Shown here: positions 18,651-28,526 of the stretch, piece after piece
Layout: every line of letters begins with the position of its first letter
How positions within the stretch are numbered: position 1 is the stretch's first letter
Program-made: the position numbers and the translations under genes
Notes under the pieces: generated by a model
Databases searched by the model: none
Told to the model about the DNA's origin: nothing
The model's input: the letters and a program-made list of their open reading frames with translations, nothing else
NCBI GenBank assembly: GCA_020161355.1
Contig: JAIUOF010000011.1
Location: 62,001-126,000, forward strand
Direction of reading: 5' to 3'
Length of the DNA: 64,000 nt
From: Bacteroidota bacterium
Lineage (GTDB): Bacteria; Bacteroidota; Bacteroidia; Cytophagales; Spirosomataceae

Positions 18651-19232
18651 CTAAACAAATAATTCAGCAACAGGCACTTCCAGACCTTCAAATATGGTGC
18701 TTTTCACGATATCTTCTTCGGTAAACGGAGGCAGACCCTGATACTTTCCATTTACCAAAATATATATCAAAACTATCCTGTTATTGGGTTCTACAAGCCA
18801 ATATTCTCTTACGCCGGCTTCTTCATAGATATCAAACTTAGTCTTCATTTCTTTGGTAGAGTTGCCGGGCGACAATATCTCAATAATAAGGTCAGGAGCC
18901 CCTTTGCAGCCTCTTTCGTCGATTTTGGCAGGGTCACAAATCACACATAAATCAGGCTGCACCACGGTAAATATTTCATTTTCAGGTTCGGAACCATTGG
19001 GTAACCTGACATCGAATGGAGCCGAAAACGTTTGGCAAGTTTTATTTTTAAAATGATTATAAAGTATTCCTGATAATTCCCAGGAAATTTTTTGGTGACT
19101 AGTACCCGCAGCTGGCGACATTTTGAAAATCAGGCCTTTAAGCAATTCTATTCTCTCCGAAAACGTCCAGGTGAGGTAATCGGCAAAGGAGTATTTTTTT
19201 GAAAAATCAAGAAGATTGATATCTGTTATCAT
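18651..19232 (-). CDS. Uma2 family (DUF820) putative restriction endonuclease
   Basis: Protein of 193 residues in the PD-(D/E)XK nuclease superfamily. Hallmarks are VVQPDLCVICDP, then PDLIIEILSPGNSTKEMKTK and YEEAGVREYWLVEP, which carry the nuclease-like acidic and Lys residues. Members are widespread in cyanobacteria and Bacteroidota, with no firm biological role; defence or mobile-element activity has been proposed. It stands alone between the greA leader and the beta-glucosidase gene, with no methylase or partner visible. Confidence 0.85.
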   Translation of the reverse strand: MITDINLLDFSKKYSFADYLTWTFSERIELLKGLIFKMSPAAGTSHQKISWELSGILYNHFKNKTCQTFSAPFDVRLPNGSEPENEIFTVVQPDLCVICDPAKIDERGCKGAPDLIIEILSPGNSTKEMKTKFDIYEEAGVREYWLVEPNNRIVLIYILVNGKYQGLPPFTEEDIVKSTIFEGLEVPVAELFV

Positions 19233-19344
19233 TTCTTTTTTTTTTTTGCGAATATAAGATTTTTTAGAAAAAATATATAAAGAGAATTTTCAAATTCAAA
19301 TAGTTGCTTATTCAGAATTGATGTAATAATTTAAACTTATGCTG

Positions 19345-19381
19345 CAAAAGACCCCCAACCAAAGAAACTCGGGTCGGGGGC
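19345..19381 (-). terminator. Terminator after beta-glucosidase gene
   Basis: CCCCC/GGGGG with ACC/GGT and one mismatch forms a hairpin followed by TCTTTT on the minus strand, about 15 bases after the bglX stop. Confidence 0.65.
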
Positions 19382-19395
19382 ATAATATATCAATC

Positions 19396-21642
19396 TCACT
19401 TCAACACCAGCTTCACTTCGCTCAGATCACGGGAGTTGGGACCTACCATGATTTTGAAGTCACCTTTTTGGAGCAACGTGTTGCCATCGGCATCGTAAAA
19501 ACTGAGTTTGGTGGCAGGAAGTTCAAAAGTAACCGTGGCGGTTTCACCGGCTTTTATGACTACCCTTTTGAAATCTTTAAGCTCTTTTACAGGCCTAACA
19601 GGCTGAGCCACAAGGTCTCTGATGTAAAGCTGCACTATCTCGGTACCGTCAACATTTGAGCTGTTTTTAACTTTTACGCTTACGGTTACACTTTCGTTTT
19701 GGTTGATTTCTGGTTTCGAAATGTTAAGGTCGCTATATTCAAATTTTGAATAGCTCAACCCGTACCCAAATGGAATCAGAGGCTCGTTAGGGGTATCACG
19801 ATATCTTGAAACCCAAAAATCTCCGGGACCTTCATTGCCATCTTTATGAGGGCGACCGCTGTTGTAATGGTTATAATAAACCGGAATCTGACCCACCGAC
19901 ACCGGGAATGACATCGCTGTTTTGGAGCTTGGGTTTACATCGCCATTCAAAATGTCAGCCACGGCATTGCCATGCTGTGTACCGCCAATCCAGGTGTAAA
20001 GAATAGTATTGTATTTGGTCATCAGTTCTGTGATAATCATCGGGCGGCCCGCCTGCACCAATACCACCAAAGGCTTATTGGTAAGTTTGGCGGCTGCCAG
20101 CATATCCATTTGACCTTTTGAAGGCTCAGGATTACCCAGTGAGCGGGCTTCTCCGGCAAGATCTCCATAGAGACCTATTGTTGCCACTATCACATCTGCT
20201 TTTTTAGCTGCTGCTTTTATCTGAGCCTCAGCACCGGCTTCCAATTTTCCATCACGATTTACACCTTTTACAAAAGTGATAGTTGCTCCGGGATATTTGG
20301 CTTTCAAGCCTTCCAGTACGGTAACTGTGTTTTTATGATCTCCCAAACCTTTCCAGAAATCCAGCACATCGTTTTGACTTTCAGCCAGATGCCCTAAAAC
20401 CAAAATACTTTTTGGTGATTTTAGCGGAAGAATATTGTCAGAGTTTTTCAGCAAAGTCATGCTGTTTGCGGCGGCTTTTCTGGCTGCAGCAAGGTTTTCT
20501 GCTGTCAATAAACTGGCTTTTTCTTTAGCTTCGTCGTGGTATTTGTAAGGATTATCAAAAAGCCCGAGTTTAAATTTCAGTTCCAAAACCCTGGCTACGG
20601 CAGCATCAAGCAGAGCCTCAGATACTTTTCCATCTTTGACCGACTGAGCCAAAGTATTTCGCATCACACCTGATTCCATGTCCATATCTGACCCTGCTTT
20701 GAGGGCCATTATGGCGGCTTCGGTTTCATTGGCTGCATAGCCATGGGCCATCATTTCACCAAAGGATGCCCAGTCTGACACCACCATACCTTTAAAGCCC
20801 CACTTGCCACGAAGTACCTCATTTACCAGATAATTGTTGCCTGATGCAGGCTCTCCTTCAAAAAGGTTAAAACTGTTCATCACCGTTGCTGCCCCGGCTT
20901 CTACTGCCGCTTTGTAAGGTGGTAAATAATAATTCCATGCGGCATAGCGGCTTACATCAACGGTGTTGTATTCCCGGCCGGCCTCTGATGCACCGTAAAT
21001 CGCAAAGTGCTTAATAGTAGCCAGCACATGATTCTCGTCAAAGTTACCCTGGAATCCCTTCACTCTTGCAGCGGCCAACTGTGCCTGCAGGTAAGGGTCT
21101 TCGCCCGAGCCCTCCATTACACGGCCCCAACGTGGGTCACGTGACACATCCATCATGGGTGCGAAAGTCCAGTGCAATCCCATGCTAGAGGCTTCTTTGG
21201 CGGCAATTTCGGCTGCTTTTAAGGCTCCCTCTGTGTCCCAGGCACTGGCTTCGGCCAATGGAATAGGAAAGATAGTTTTGGCACCGTGAATGATATCAAA
21301 GCCAAACAATACCGGAATACCCAAACGAGATTCTTCCACCGCAATGCGTTGCACTTCTTTGGTTTGTGCTGCTCCTACTACATTGAGAAATGAGCCCACT
21401 TTACCTTCTTTCAGGAGCTTCACTTTGCCCTGCTGCCCGGGGTCATTGGCTACTGCCGGACCAGTCAATACGCCTCCGTTGACCTGGTTGAGCTGGCCTA
21501 CTTTCTCGTCGAGCGTCATTCTGGAAATCAAATCCCGAACCCTTTGCTGTACCGGTGCTCCGGCGTCTTTATAAATGGCTTTTTGCCCAAAGCCTAGTCC
21601 TGAAACAGCCATTGCCGATACCATCAGAAGTATTTTTTTCAT
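19396..21642 (-). CDS. bglX: Periplasmic beta-glucosidase, glycoside hydrolase family 3
   Basis: Exported GH3 enzyme of 748 residues with a signal peptide (MKKILLMVSAMAVSGLGFGQ). Domain order is the TIM barrel (RDLISRMTLDEKVGQLNQV; KHFAIYG; nucleophile Asp in VVSDWASFGEM), the alpha/beta sandwich (SILVLGHLAES) and the C-terminal fibronectin III-like domain (VTVSVKVKNSSNVDGTEIVQ). Length and order match E. coli BglX. It would hydrolyse beta-linked glucosides or short oligosaccharides in the periplasm. Monocistronic, so separate from the SusCD locus. Confidence 0.93.
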   Translation of the reverse strand: MKKILLMVSAMAVSGLGFGQKAIYKDAGAPVQQRVRDLISRMTLDEKVGQLNQVNGGVLTGPAVANDPGQQGKVKLLKEGKVGSFLNVVGAAQTKEVQRIAVEESRLGIPVLFGFDIIHGAKTIFPIPLAEASAWDTEGALKAAEIAAKEASSMGLHWTFAPMMDVSRDPRWGRVMEGSGEDPYLQAQLAAARVKGFQGNFDENHVLATIKHFAIYGASEAGREYNTVDVSRYAAWNYYLPPYKAAVEAGAATVMNSFNLFEGEPASGNNYLVNEVLRGKWGFKGMVVSDWASFGEMMAHGYAANETEAAIMALKAGSDMDMESGVMRNTLAQSVKDGKVSEALLDAAVARVLELKFKLGLFDNPYKYHDEAKEKASLLTAENLAAARKAAANSMTLLKNSDNILPLKSPKSILVLGHLAESQNDVLDFWKGLGDHKNTVTVLEGLKAKYPGATITFVKGVNRDGKLEAGAEAQIKAAAKKADVIVATIGLYGDLAGEARSLGNPEPSKGQMDMLAAAKLTNKPLVVLVQAGRPMIITELMTKYNTILYTWIGGTQHGNAVADILNGDVNPSSKTAMSFPVSVGQIPVYYNHYNSGRPHKDGNEGPGDFWVSRYRDTPNEPLIPFGYGLSYSKFEYSDLNISKPEINQNESVTVSVKVKNSSNVDGTEIVQLYIRDLVAQPVRPVKELKDFKRVVIKAGETATVTFELPATKLSFYDADGNTLLQKGDFKIMVGPNSRDLSEVKLVLK

Positions 21643-22006
21643 AAATTAAGAATGTATTTAAAGATTGAATTTTCAAAATTTGGTAACCTAAAACCCCAAA
21701 TTCCCACCAAAGTAAGGATTTTTATGTAAAAAACTTAAAGTAAATCCTCATAAACAGGAATGAAGTTGGTCAATAATAAGAAATCCTGAAAATTTAAATA
21801 TGTTTTCACTTCCAAATTCAATCATCTGTTTTTCAATGTATTATAAACAAACATTTTCTTCTGATAATATTTTTAATTCATTTATTTTCAATATTTTTTC
21901 CTGAAAAAAAGATAAAAATAAGATTGTCCCGAAAAAGCGAAATAAAAATTTGTAGGTTTGAAACAAAAACAAAGTTTGGGTAAATTATACCATAAAAAAG
22001 ATTTTG
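21643..22006. other. Intergenic region between divergent bglX and rluA-type genes
   Basis: 364 bases, AT-rich, no convincing gene. TAGGTTTG at 21953-21960 fits the -7 consensus for the downstream pseudouridine synthase; I see no TTG at standard spacing. Nothing else stands out. Confidence 0.45.
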
Positions 22007-22921
22007 ATGCGACAAACCAAAGACCATAAATTTAAATTTTCTCAAAAGAAAAAACTCATTGACCTGAAGTTTGTTGTTGAAAAAGAGACCGAACTTCTGA
22101 TTTTTTTGCTGGAAAAAATGCCTCAAAAAAGCCGGAATGATGTAAAAGTTTTGCTCAGAGACAAGCATATTTTTATAGAAGGAAAAGCCTCCAGCCAGTT
22201 TAATCAGAAGCTAAATGTTGGACAAAAGGTAGAAATCAGATGGGAAATTAAGCCTCAGGAACAAAAATTGAGAGGCCTGAAGATAATTTTCGAAGATCAA
22301 TATCTCCTGGTGATTGACAAACAAGCCGGATTGCTTTCGATAGCCACTGAAAAACAAAAAGAGAATACCGCTTACCATATTTTGAGTGAATATGTGAAAA
22401 AACTAGACCCCGCCTACCGGATATTTGTGGTTCATCGCCTTGACAAAGACACTTCGGGCATAATGATGTATGCTAAAAGCGAAAAAATACAGAAAGCTCT
22501 GCAGGAAAACTGGAACGAAAACATTCTGGAACGGACCTATCTGGCTGTGGTGGAAGGAAACCCAAAAGATCCCAATGGAACTATTATTTCCTATTTGGTA
22601 GAAAGTAAAGCTTTGATAGTGTATTCGACCAAAAATCCTGAAAAAGGTCAAAAAGCCATTACGCACTATGAAACCTTCAAGGCTTCAAAAAGCCATAGCT
22701 TGCTAAAAGTAAACCTTGAGACCGGCCGCAAAAACCAGATCAGGGTACACATGAAGGACCTCGGCCACCCTGTGATAGGGGACGCCAAATATGGGGCCAC
22801 CACCAATCCTATCAGGCGTCTGGGTCTCCATGCCTGGGTTTTGGCATTTACGCATCCGGTAACAAAAGAAGCCATGCGTTTTGAGACGGAGATGCCTAAA
22901 GCATTTTTGTCGTTGTTTTGA
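22007..22921 (+). CDS. RluA family pseudouridine synthase
   Basis: Isomerises uridine to pseudouridine in rRNA or tRNA. The 304-residue protein has an N-terminal S4-like RNA-binding region (ELLIFLLEKMPQKSRNDVK; GQKVEIRWE) and the catalytic motif HRLDKDTSGIMMYAKS with the essential Asp, then TGRKNQIRVHMKDLGHPVIGD. All family motifs are present. The ATG at 22007 is preferred over the preceding TTG. The exact target base cannot be told from sequence alone. Confidence 0.92.
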   Translation: MRQTKDHKFKFSQKKKLIDLKFVVEKETELLIFLLEKMPQKSRNDVKVLLRDKHIFIEGKASSQFNQKLNVGQKVEIRWEIKPQEQKLRGLKIIFEDQYLLVIDKQAGLLSIATEKQKENTAYHILSEYVKKLDPAYRIFVVHRLDKDTSGIMMYAKSEKIQKALQENWNENILERTYLAVVEGNPKDPNGTIISYLVESKALIVYSTKNPEKGQKAITHYETFKASKSHSLLKVNLETGRKNQIRVHMKDLGHPVIGDAKYGATTNPIRRLGLHAWVLAFTHPVTKEAMRFETEMPKAFLSLF

Positions 22922-23062
22922 ATAAAAACAGTCTGCTTGCGTGAATAAAAAATCAAATTTGATTAGAATTTGAAATAAATTCACAAATATTTTTAAATTG
23001 CATACGTTGTACAAAAAGGTAAAACCTAAATAAAAAGCTCATCAATTTAAACGATTATTATC

Positions 23063-23170
23063 ATGGGAAAAGCTCAGGACGCCAAAAAAGAAACCAAAAA
23101 AGAACCAACTAAAACAGCCAAAGAAAAGAAAGCTGAAAAGCAGGAAAAGAAAAACAGAAAAGACTATTGA
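23063..23170 (+). CDS. Small lysine-rich protein, 35 residues
   Basis: The frame starts MGKAQDAKKETKKEPTKTAK and ends KKNRKDY; about 40 percent Lys with Glu, no hydrophobic core. The regular Lys/Glu/Ala pattern, clean ATG and stop, and isolation between two genes suggest a real small basic protein, and similar Lys-rich ORFs occur in Bacteroidota. It could bind RNA or ribosomes. I do not know a characterised homologue. Confidence 0.6.
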   Translation: MGKAQDAKKETKKEPTKTAKEKKAEKQEKKNRKDY

Positions 23171-23364
23171 GGTCTGAATGTTTAACGATTAGCTGTGTTA
23201 TTTCCGGAAAATATTTTTACCGGAATTTTATCTAAAATACTTTGTTTGTCATCTGATTTTTTCAGACAAGACTGGTGTTTGTATTTTACCGCTCAAAAAT
23301 TTTACTTTTTACGCATAAATAACCCAAAAGTGGCGGTCGTAATTTAGCTTTCGATTTTATTCAC

Positions 23365-23372
23365 TAAATTTG
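23365..23372 (+). promoter_or_regulatory. lpdA: Putative -7 box for lpdA
   Basis: TAAATTTG fits TAnnTTTG, 33 bases before the lpdA ATG. No clear -33 TTG at 17-23 bases. Confidence 0.4.
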
Positions 23373-23404
23373 CAGCCAAATTATACAAAAAATCAATTTT
23401 CCTT

Positions 23405-24796
23405 ATGGCACAGTATGATGTGGTAATTCTCGGAAGTGGCCCAGGTGGTTACGTGACGGCTATCAGAGCTTCTCAGCTTGGTATGAAAGTGGCCGTGATA
23501 GAGAAAGAAAATCTGGGCGGGATCTGCCTCAACTGGGGGTGTATTCCTACCAAAGCTCTGCTTAAGTCAGCACAAGTATTTCAATATATTCAACATGCCA
23601 AAGACTACGGTATCACTGTAGGCGAGGCTTCTGCCGATTTTTCTGCCGTTATCGCCCGCTCAAGAGGTGTAGCCGACGGTATGAGCAAAGGTGTGCAGTT
23701 TTTGATGAAGAAAAACAAAATCAACATCATAGACGGCTACGGAAAAGTAATTCCCGGCAAAAAAGTGGAAGTAACCGCCAAAGACGGCAGCAAAAGCACC
23801 GTGGAAGGTAAAAATATTATCATTGCCACCGGAGCTAGAGCTCGCCAGCTACCCAATGTGCCTATCGATGGCGAAAAAGTGATTGACTACCGTAAAGCGA
23901 TGAGTCTTGCTACACAGCCCAAAAGCATGGTGGTGATTGGTTCGGGAGCCATCGGGGTGGAGTTTGCTTATGTATATGCCAGCATGGGCACCAAAGTGAC
24001 CATCGTGGAATTTATGCCTAACATCGTACCTGTTGAAGATGAGGAGATTTCGAAAGAACTGGCCAAACATTATAAAAAGCTTGGTGTAGAAGTTCATGTT
24101 AACTCCAGTGTTGAGAAAGTTGATATTTCTGGCAAAGGATGCGTGAGCACCGTAAAAACGCCATCAGGCGAGATTACCATCGAGTCGGATGTGGTACTTT
24201 CTGCAGCCGGAATCACCGCCAACATCGAGAACATTGGTCTGGAAGATGTAGGTATCGCTACTGACAGAGGCAAGATTTTGGTGGACAAGTATTATCAAAC
24301 CAACGTTCCGGGCTATTTCGCCATCGGTGACGTAGTGCCTGGTCAGGCTTTGGCTCACGTGGCTTCAGCTGAAGGGATTATCTGTGTTGAAAAAATAGCA
24401 GGACACCACCCACAGCCGCTGAACTACAACAATATCCCGGGTTGTACTTATTGCACGCCTGAGATTGCTTCGGTGGGTTACACCGAAAAAGCCGCCAAAG
24501 AGGCCGGTTACGAAATCAAAGTGGGTAAGTTTCCGTTTACAGCATCGGGTAAAGCCAAAGCTGCCGGAGCTCCTGAGGGTTTTGTGAAAGTGATTTTTGA
24601 TGCCAAATATGGCGAATGGCTGGGCTGCCACATGATTGGTACCAACGTAACCGAGATGATTGCCGAGGCTGTAGTGGCCCGTAACCTCGAAACGACCGGC
24701 ATGGAAATCCTGAAATCGGTACACCCGCACCCAACCATGTCAGAGGCCATCATGGAAGCCGCCGCTGCCGCTTATGGTGAAGTGATACACTTGTAA
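23405..24796 (+). CDS. lpdA: Dihydrolipoyl dehydrogenase (E3)
   Basis: Re-oxidises dihydrolipoamide in the 2-oxoacid dehydrogenase and glycine cleavage complexes, using FAD and NAD+. The 463 residues have the FAD motif GSGPGGYVTAI (about 10-20), the redox disulfide GGICLNWGCIPTK (Cys41/Cys46), the NAD motif VIGSGAIGVEFAYVYASMG, the second FAD motif YFAIGDV and the C-terminal catalytic HPHPTMSEA. Complete. It stands alone, without E1/E2 genes nearby, as is common in Bacteroidota. Confidence 0.96.
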   Translation: MAQYDVVILGSGPGGYVTAIRASQLGMKVAVIEKENLGGICLNWGCIPTKALLKSAQVFQYIQHAKDYGITVGEASADFSAVIARSRGVADGMSKGVQFLMKKNKINIIDGYGKVIPGKKVEVTAKDGSKSTVEGKNIIIATGARARQLPNVPIDGEKVIDYRKAMSLATQPKSMVVIGSGAIGVEFAYVYASMGTKVTIVEFMPNIVPVEDEEISKELAKHYKKLGVEVHVNSSVEKVDISGKGCVSTVKTPSGEITIESDVVLSAAGITANIENIGLEDVGIATDRGKILVDKYYQTNVPGYFAIGDVVPGQALAHVASAEGIICVEKIAGHHPQPLNYNNIPGCTYCTPEIASVGYTEKAAKEAGYEIKVGKFPFTASGKAKAAGAPEGFVKVIFDAKYGEWLGCHMIGTNVTEMIAEAVVARNLETTGMEILKSVHPHPTMSEAIMEAAAAAYGEVIHL

Positions 24797-24815
24797 GATA
24801 GCACCATTTTATATT

Positions 24816-24851
24816 AAAAACCCCGAAAGTGAAGGCTTTCGGGGTTTTTTT
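24816..24851. terminator. Bidirectional terminator between lpdA and uvrA
   Basis: AAAACCCCGAAAG and CTTTCGGGGTTTT form a perfect hairpin with a six-base loop and T/A tails on both sides, between convergent genes. Confidence 0.92.
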
Positions 24852-24871
24852 GTGTTCAAAGAAAATAAAAA

Positions 24872-27724
24872 TCACTTCATCCTCAATTCTTTCTTCAGAA
24901 AATATCCTGTATAGCTGCCTTTCACCTTGGCTACTTCTTCGGGGGTGCCTTCGGCTACCATGGTACCGCCTTTGTTGCCTCCTTCGGGACCCATGTCAAT
25001 GATGTGGTCAGAAACCTTGATTACGTCGAGATTGTGCTCAATTATCAAAATAGAGTTGCCTTTATCTGCGAGCTTTTGAATCACATCCAGTAGTTTTTTG
25101 ATATCCTGAAAATGCAATCCAGTGGTAGGTTCGTCCAAAATGTAAAGCGTTTTTCCGGTGTCTTTTTTAGATAGTTCTTCCGAAAGTTTTACCCGCTGTG
25201 CTTCTCCGCCCGAAAGCGTAGTGGCATGTTGACCGAGGGTGATATAACCCAAGCCTACGTCGTTCAGAATCTGTACTTTACGGTTGATTTTTGGATGTGC
25301 CTCAAAAAACGGAATGGCCTCTTCCACGGTCATATCCAGCACATCGGCTATCGATTTTCCTTTGTATCTTACCTCTAATGTTTCCCGGTTAAAGCGTTTT
25401 CCTTTGCAAGTTTCGCACTCTACGTGTACATCTGGAAGGAAGTCCATTTCGATTTTCTTCATGCCTGCTCCTTCGCAGGTTTCGCAGCGACCGCCTTTTA
25501 CGTTAAACGAAAAACGACCGGGTTTATAACCTCTGATTTTGGACTCGGGCAATTCAGAAAACAGGGTTCTGATATCAGAAAACATACCGGTATAAGTGGC
25601 CGGGTTGCTCCTAGGGGTACGGCCAATCGGGCTTTGGTCCACCTCTATCACCTTGTCGATATGCTCCAGACCTTCTACTTTTTTGAAAGGCAGGGGTTCT
25701 TTTTTTGCTCTGAAAAAATGATGGTTTAAAATCGGAAACAGTGTTTCATGAATCAGGGATGATTTCCCGCTTCCACTCACGCCCGTTACGCACACAATCT
25801 TGCCAAGCGGCAGTTTCATGTTTACGTTTTTCAGGTTGTGGCCGGTCGCTCCTTTGATTGTCAGACTTTTACCATTTCCTTCTCTTCTTTTTTTCGGAAT
25901 CTCAATCTGTACCCTATCACTCAGATAATCAGCAGTGATTCCTCCTTTGGCTATAAATTCTGTAGGGGAGCCATGACTCACCACTCTACCGCCATGGCGA
26001 CCTGCCCCAGGGCCAATATCGAGTATATAGTCTGACTCCAGCATCATGTCTTTGTCGTGCTCCACTACCAGTACTGTATTGCCAAGATCACGCAGATCTT
26101 TCAATGCCTGTATGAGCTTCACATTGTCACGTTGATGAAGACCAATACTCGGTTCATCCATAATATAAAGTACTCCAACAAGCTGAGTACCTATTTGTGT
26201 AGCCAGTCTTATACGCTGTGCCTCCCCACCCGAAAGGGTTTTGAGGGGGCGGTTTAGTGTCAAATAATCCAGACCGATTCCAAACAAAAAGCCAAGCCTT
26301 TTTCTGATTTCCTTCAGGATTTCAGCGGCTATCTGATTTTGTTTTTCACTGAGTCTAATTTCGATATTTTCAAACCAGGCCGAAAGGTCTGCAATATCCA
26401 TATCTGACAATTCAGCGATGTTTCGATTGTCAATTTTGAAATGCAGAGATTCTTTTCTGAGGCGTTGTCCGTTACACTCAGGGCAGGTTTTGATGAGCAT
26501 AAAATCCTTGAGCCAATCCTGAATCTTGTCTGAGTCAGAATCCTGCTGGCGTTTCAGGAAATTCATGATACCTTCAAAACTGGTGTTCCACTCTGTGCCA
26601 GGATATTTTTTGGAAGGAACCGCCACGGGATCTTCAGAGCCATAGAGAAGTATCTTCAAGGCTTCTTCAGGTATTTTTTCGATAGGAACACTGATAGAAG
26701 ACTTATATTTTTTAAGAATAATCTCAATCTGCTTAAAAATCCAGAGGTCGCGGTATTCGCCCAATGGAGCTATTCCTCCCCGGGTTATTGACAGGCTTTT
26801 GTCAGGAATAATCGAATCCTCGGTGATCTCTTCAATGGTACCCATGCCGTTGCAACAAGGACATGCACCGTAGGGTGAGTTAAACGAGAAGGAGTTGGGC
26901 GAAGGATCTTCGTAACTTATGCCTGCCTCGGGGTCAGTCAGGTTTTGAGAAAGATATTGTACGTTTCCTTTTTCATCAAGTAATAAAACAGAACCTTTGC
27001 CTAATTTTAATGCTGTGCCCACCGACTGGCTTATACGATAACGGTCCTCGGCCTTTGGAATTACCCTATCCACCACAATTTCTATATCATGGATTTTGTA
27101 TCGGTCAAGCTGCATTTTAGGGCTCACATCGAGCACCTCATTATCAACCCGAACTTTCTGATAACCCATCTTTGCAATTTGTACAAAAAGCTCCCGATAA
27201 TGTCCCTTCCGACCTTTTACCAATGGTGCCAAAATGCTCACTTTTTTTCCATCAAACTGCTCAAAAATCTGCTCAATGATCTGGTCCTGCGTTTGTTTGA
27301 CCATCGGTTTGCCAGTTACGTAACTATAAGCAATACCTACCCGTGCAAAAAGCAAACGAAGGAAGTCATAAATCTCAGTGGTAGTGCCTACGGTGGAGCG
27401 AGGATTCTTGGAAGTAGTTTTTTGCTCAATGCTGATTACAGGCGAAAGGCCGTTGATTTTGTCCACATCAGGCCGTTCCATATCACCTATAAAACTACGG
27501 GCATAGGAACTGAAGCTTTCCATATAACGACGCTGGCCTTCAGCATAGATCGTGTCAAATGCCAGTGACGATTTACCGCTGCCGCTGATGCCGGTTATGA
27601 CCACCAGTTTGTTGCGGGGAATCACGGCATCGATGTTTTTGAGGTTGTGTTCCCGGGCACCGAAAACCTCTATTTGTTCATGTCCTGTAAGCTCTACGTC
27701 GTTGAGTTTTTTGTCTATCGCCAC
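24872..27724 (-). CDS. uvrA: Excinuclease ABC subunit A
   Basis: DNA-damage recognition ATPase of nucleotide excision repair. The 950 residues contain two ABC modules: Walker A GISGSGKSS (about 45-53) and GVSGSGKSS in the second half, two LSGGEAQR signatures, and zinc motifs CPCCNGMG and CETCEGAG / CETCKG. The best start is GTG at 27724, since no ATG lies in frame nearby and the family begins shortly before VFGAREHNLKNID. Complement of 27753-27760 reads TAAATTTG, a fitting -7 box 29 bases upstream. Confidence 0.97.
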   Translation of the reverse strand: MAIDKKLNDVELTGHEQIEVFGAREHNLKNIDAVIPRNKLVVITGISGSGKSSLAFDTIYAEGQRRYMESFSSYARSFIGDMERPDVDKINGLSPVISIEQKTTSKNPRSTVGTTTEIYDFLRLLFARVGIAYSYVTGKPMVKQTQDQIIEQIFEQFDGKKVSILAPLVKGRKGHYRELFVQIAKMGYQKVRVDNEVLDVSPKMQLDRYKIHDIEIVVDRVIPKAEDRYRISQSVGTALKLGKGSVLLLDEKGNVQYLSQNLTDPEAGISYEDPSPNSFSFNSPYGACPCCNGMGTIEEITEDSIIPDKSLSITRGGIAPLGEYRDLWIFKQIEIILKKYKSSISVPIEKIPEEALKILLYGSEDPVAVPSKKYPGTEWNTSFEGIMNFLKRQQDSDSDKIQDWLKDFMLIKTCPECNGQRLRKESLHFKIDNRNIAELSDMDIADLSAWFENIEIRLSEKQNQIAAEILKEIRKRLGFLFGIGLDYLTLNRPLKTLSGGEAQRIRLATQIGTQLVGVLYIMDEPSIGLHQRDNVKLIQALKDLRDLGNTVLVVEHDKDMMLESDYILDIGPGAGRHGGRVVSHGSPTEFIAKGGITADYLSDRVQIEIPKKRREGNGKSLTIKGATGHNLKNVNMKLPLGKIVCVTGVSGSGKSSLIHETLFPILNHHFFRAKKEPLPFKKVEGLEHIDKVIEVDQSPIGRTPRSNPATYTGMFSDIRTLFSELPESKIRGYKPGRFSFNVKGGRCETCEGAGMKKIEMDFLPDVHVECETCKGKRFNRETLEVRYKGKSIADVLDMTVEEAIPFFEAHPKINRKVQILNDVGLGYITLGQHATTLSGGEAQRVKLSEELSKKDTGKTLYILDEPTTGLHFQDIKKLLDVIQKLADKGNSILIIEHNLDVIKVSDHIIDMGPEGGNKGGTMVAEGTPEEVAKVKGSYTGYFLKKELRMK

Positions 27725-27752
27725 CGTTTCTTTTAAAAAAATGTAAGAACCT

Positions 27753-27760
27753 CAAATTTA
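27753..27760 (-). promoter_or_regulatory. uvrA: Putative -7 box for uvrA
   Basis: The complement reads TAAATTTG, matching TAnnTTTG at a suitable distance from the GTG start. No clear -33 element. Confidence 0.4.
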
Positions 27761-27829
27761 ACTCAAAAAATGCCAGCGTGTTTTTTTTGTGAAAAAATAA
27801 TGAATAAAATGCTAAGGAAATTGGAGTGA

Positions 27830-28234
27830 TTAAATAAAAAGATTTAAAAAATCATTTGCCATTATAACCTCAATACGTGGAAATTCAATTTCTTTTAAAA
27901 TATTAAAATGTTTGTCATCGGTAACTAAAAAATGAACATTTCCTGCAAATGCACAATCAGAAAATTTATTATCATCGGGATCTTTTTCGATTAATCCTAA
28001 ATGAAAATGAGGTTCTACTTTTTCAACATTGGGTAAAATGGTTAAAAAATCAAGGAAGTCTTTGGCAATCGAAATACCATAAAACTTGGTTATCAGCTCC
28101 TCGTATTCGAGTAAAATTTCGGAAGATACAAGCAGTGTGAATGATTGATTAAATAATTCATCAAGAATTATCGAAAGTTTAGATTTGCTCGAAATAGCTC
28201 TTAATACAACGTTTGTATCTAAAACTACTCTCAT
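27830..28234 (-). CDS. PIN-domain toxin of a toxin-antitoxin module
   Basis: Putative toxin RNase of 134 residues, resembling the 'putative toxin component, PIN family' group (COG1569 type). Catalytic acidic residues are visible: VVLDTNVV near residue 6, SSEILLEYEELI in the middle, KDPDDNKFSDCA and VTDDKHFN near the end. It begins 4 bases after the stop of the 67-residue partner, a typical antitoxin-toxin order. The ATG at 28234 is chosen over an upstream TTG. All key residues are kept, so it may be active. Confidence 0.82.
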   Translation of the reverse strand: MRVVLDTNVVLRAISSKSKLSIILDELFNQSFTLLVSSEILLEYEELITKFYGISIAKDFLDFLTILPNVEKVEPHFHLGLIEKDPDDNKFSDCAFAGNVHFLVTDDKHFNILKEIEFPRIEVIMANDFLNLFI

Positions 28235-28238
28235 TGTT

Positions 28239-28442
28239 TTAGTCAATTTGGCTCAGGACATTGTCAGAATATTCCTTTTCTTCCCAAACCGAATCGGCAT
28301 TTTTCCTTAATCTTTTTAAAAAAAAGGCGGCCATAGTTTTTTTTAGTTCTAATAAAGTTTCATCACTTACGCCGGTGGCATAAATTTTTAATAGCTCCAT
28401 CTGAACATTTGAAAACGGGGGTTGGTTTTTTACAGAACTCAT
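28239..28442 (-). CDS. Putative antitoxin partner of the PIN toxin
   Basis: A 67-residue protein (MSSVKNQPPFSNVQMELLKI...) rich in charged helix-forming residues, with LLELKKTMAAFFLKRLRKNADSV resembling helical antitoxin segments seen next to COG1569-type toxins. Position immediately upstream of the PIN gene supports the role. It probably binds and neutralises the toxin and represses the operon. No DNA-binding fold is clearly recognisable. Confidence 0.65.
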   Translation of the reverse strand: MSSVKNQPPFSNVQMELLKIYATGVSDETLLELKKTMAAFFLKRLRKNADSVWEEKEYSDNVLSQID

Positions 28443-28526
28443 ATTTTCCTTTTTTTCAAAGTAAAAATAAGTAATTGTTTTATGTTTTAGAAAAATATTA
28501 TTAATGAAATCTTTACAAAAAAAATA

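Noticed and set aside
24365..24753. Several minus-strand frames opposite lpdA
   Set aside because: Mirror frames of a highly conserved gene with GC-biased codons.
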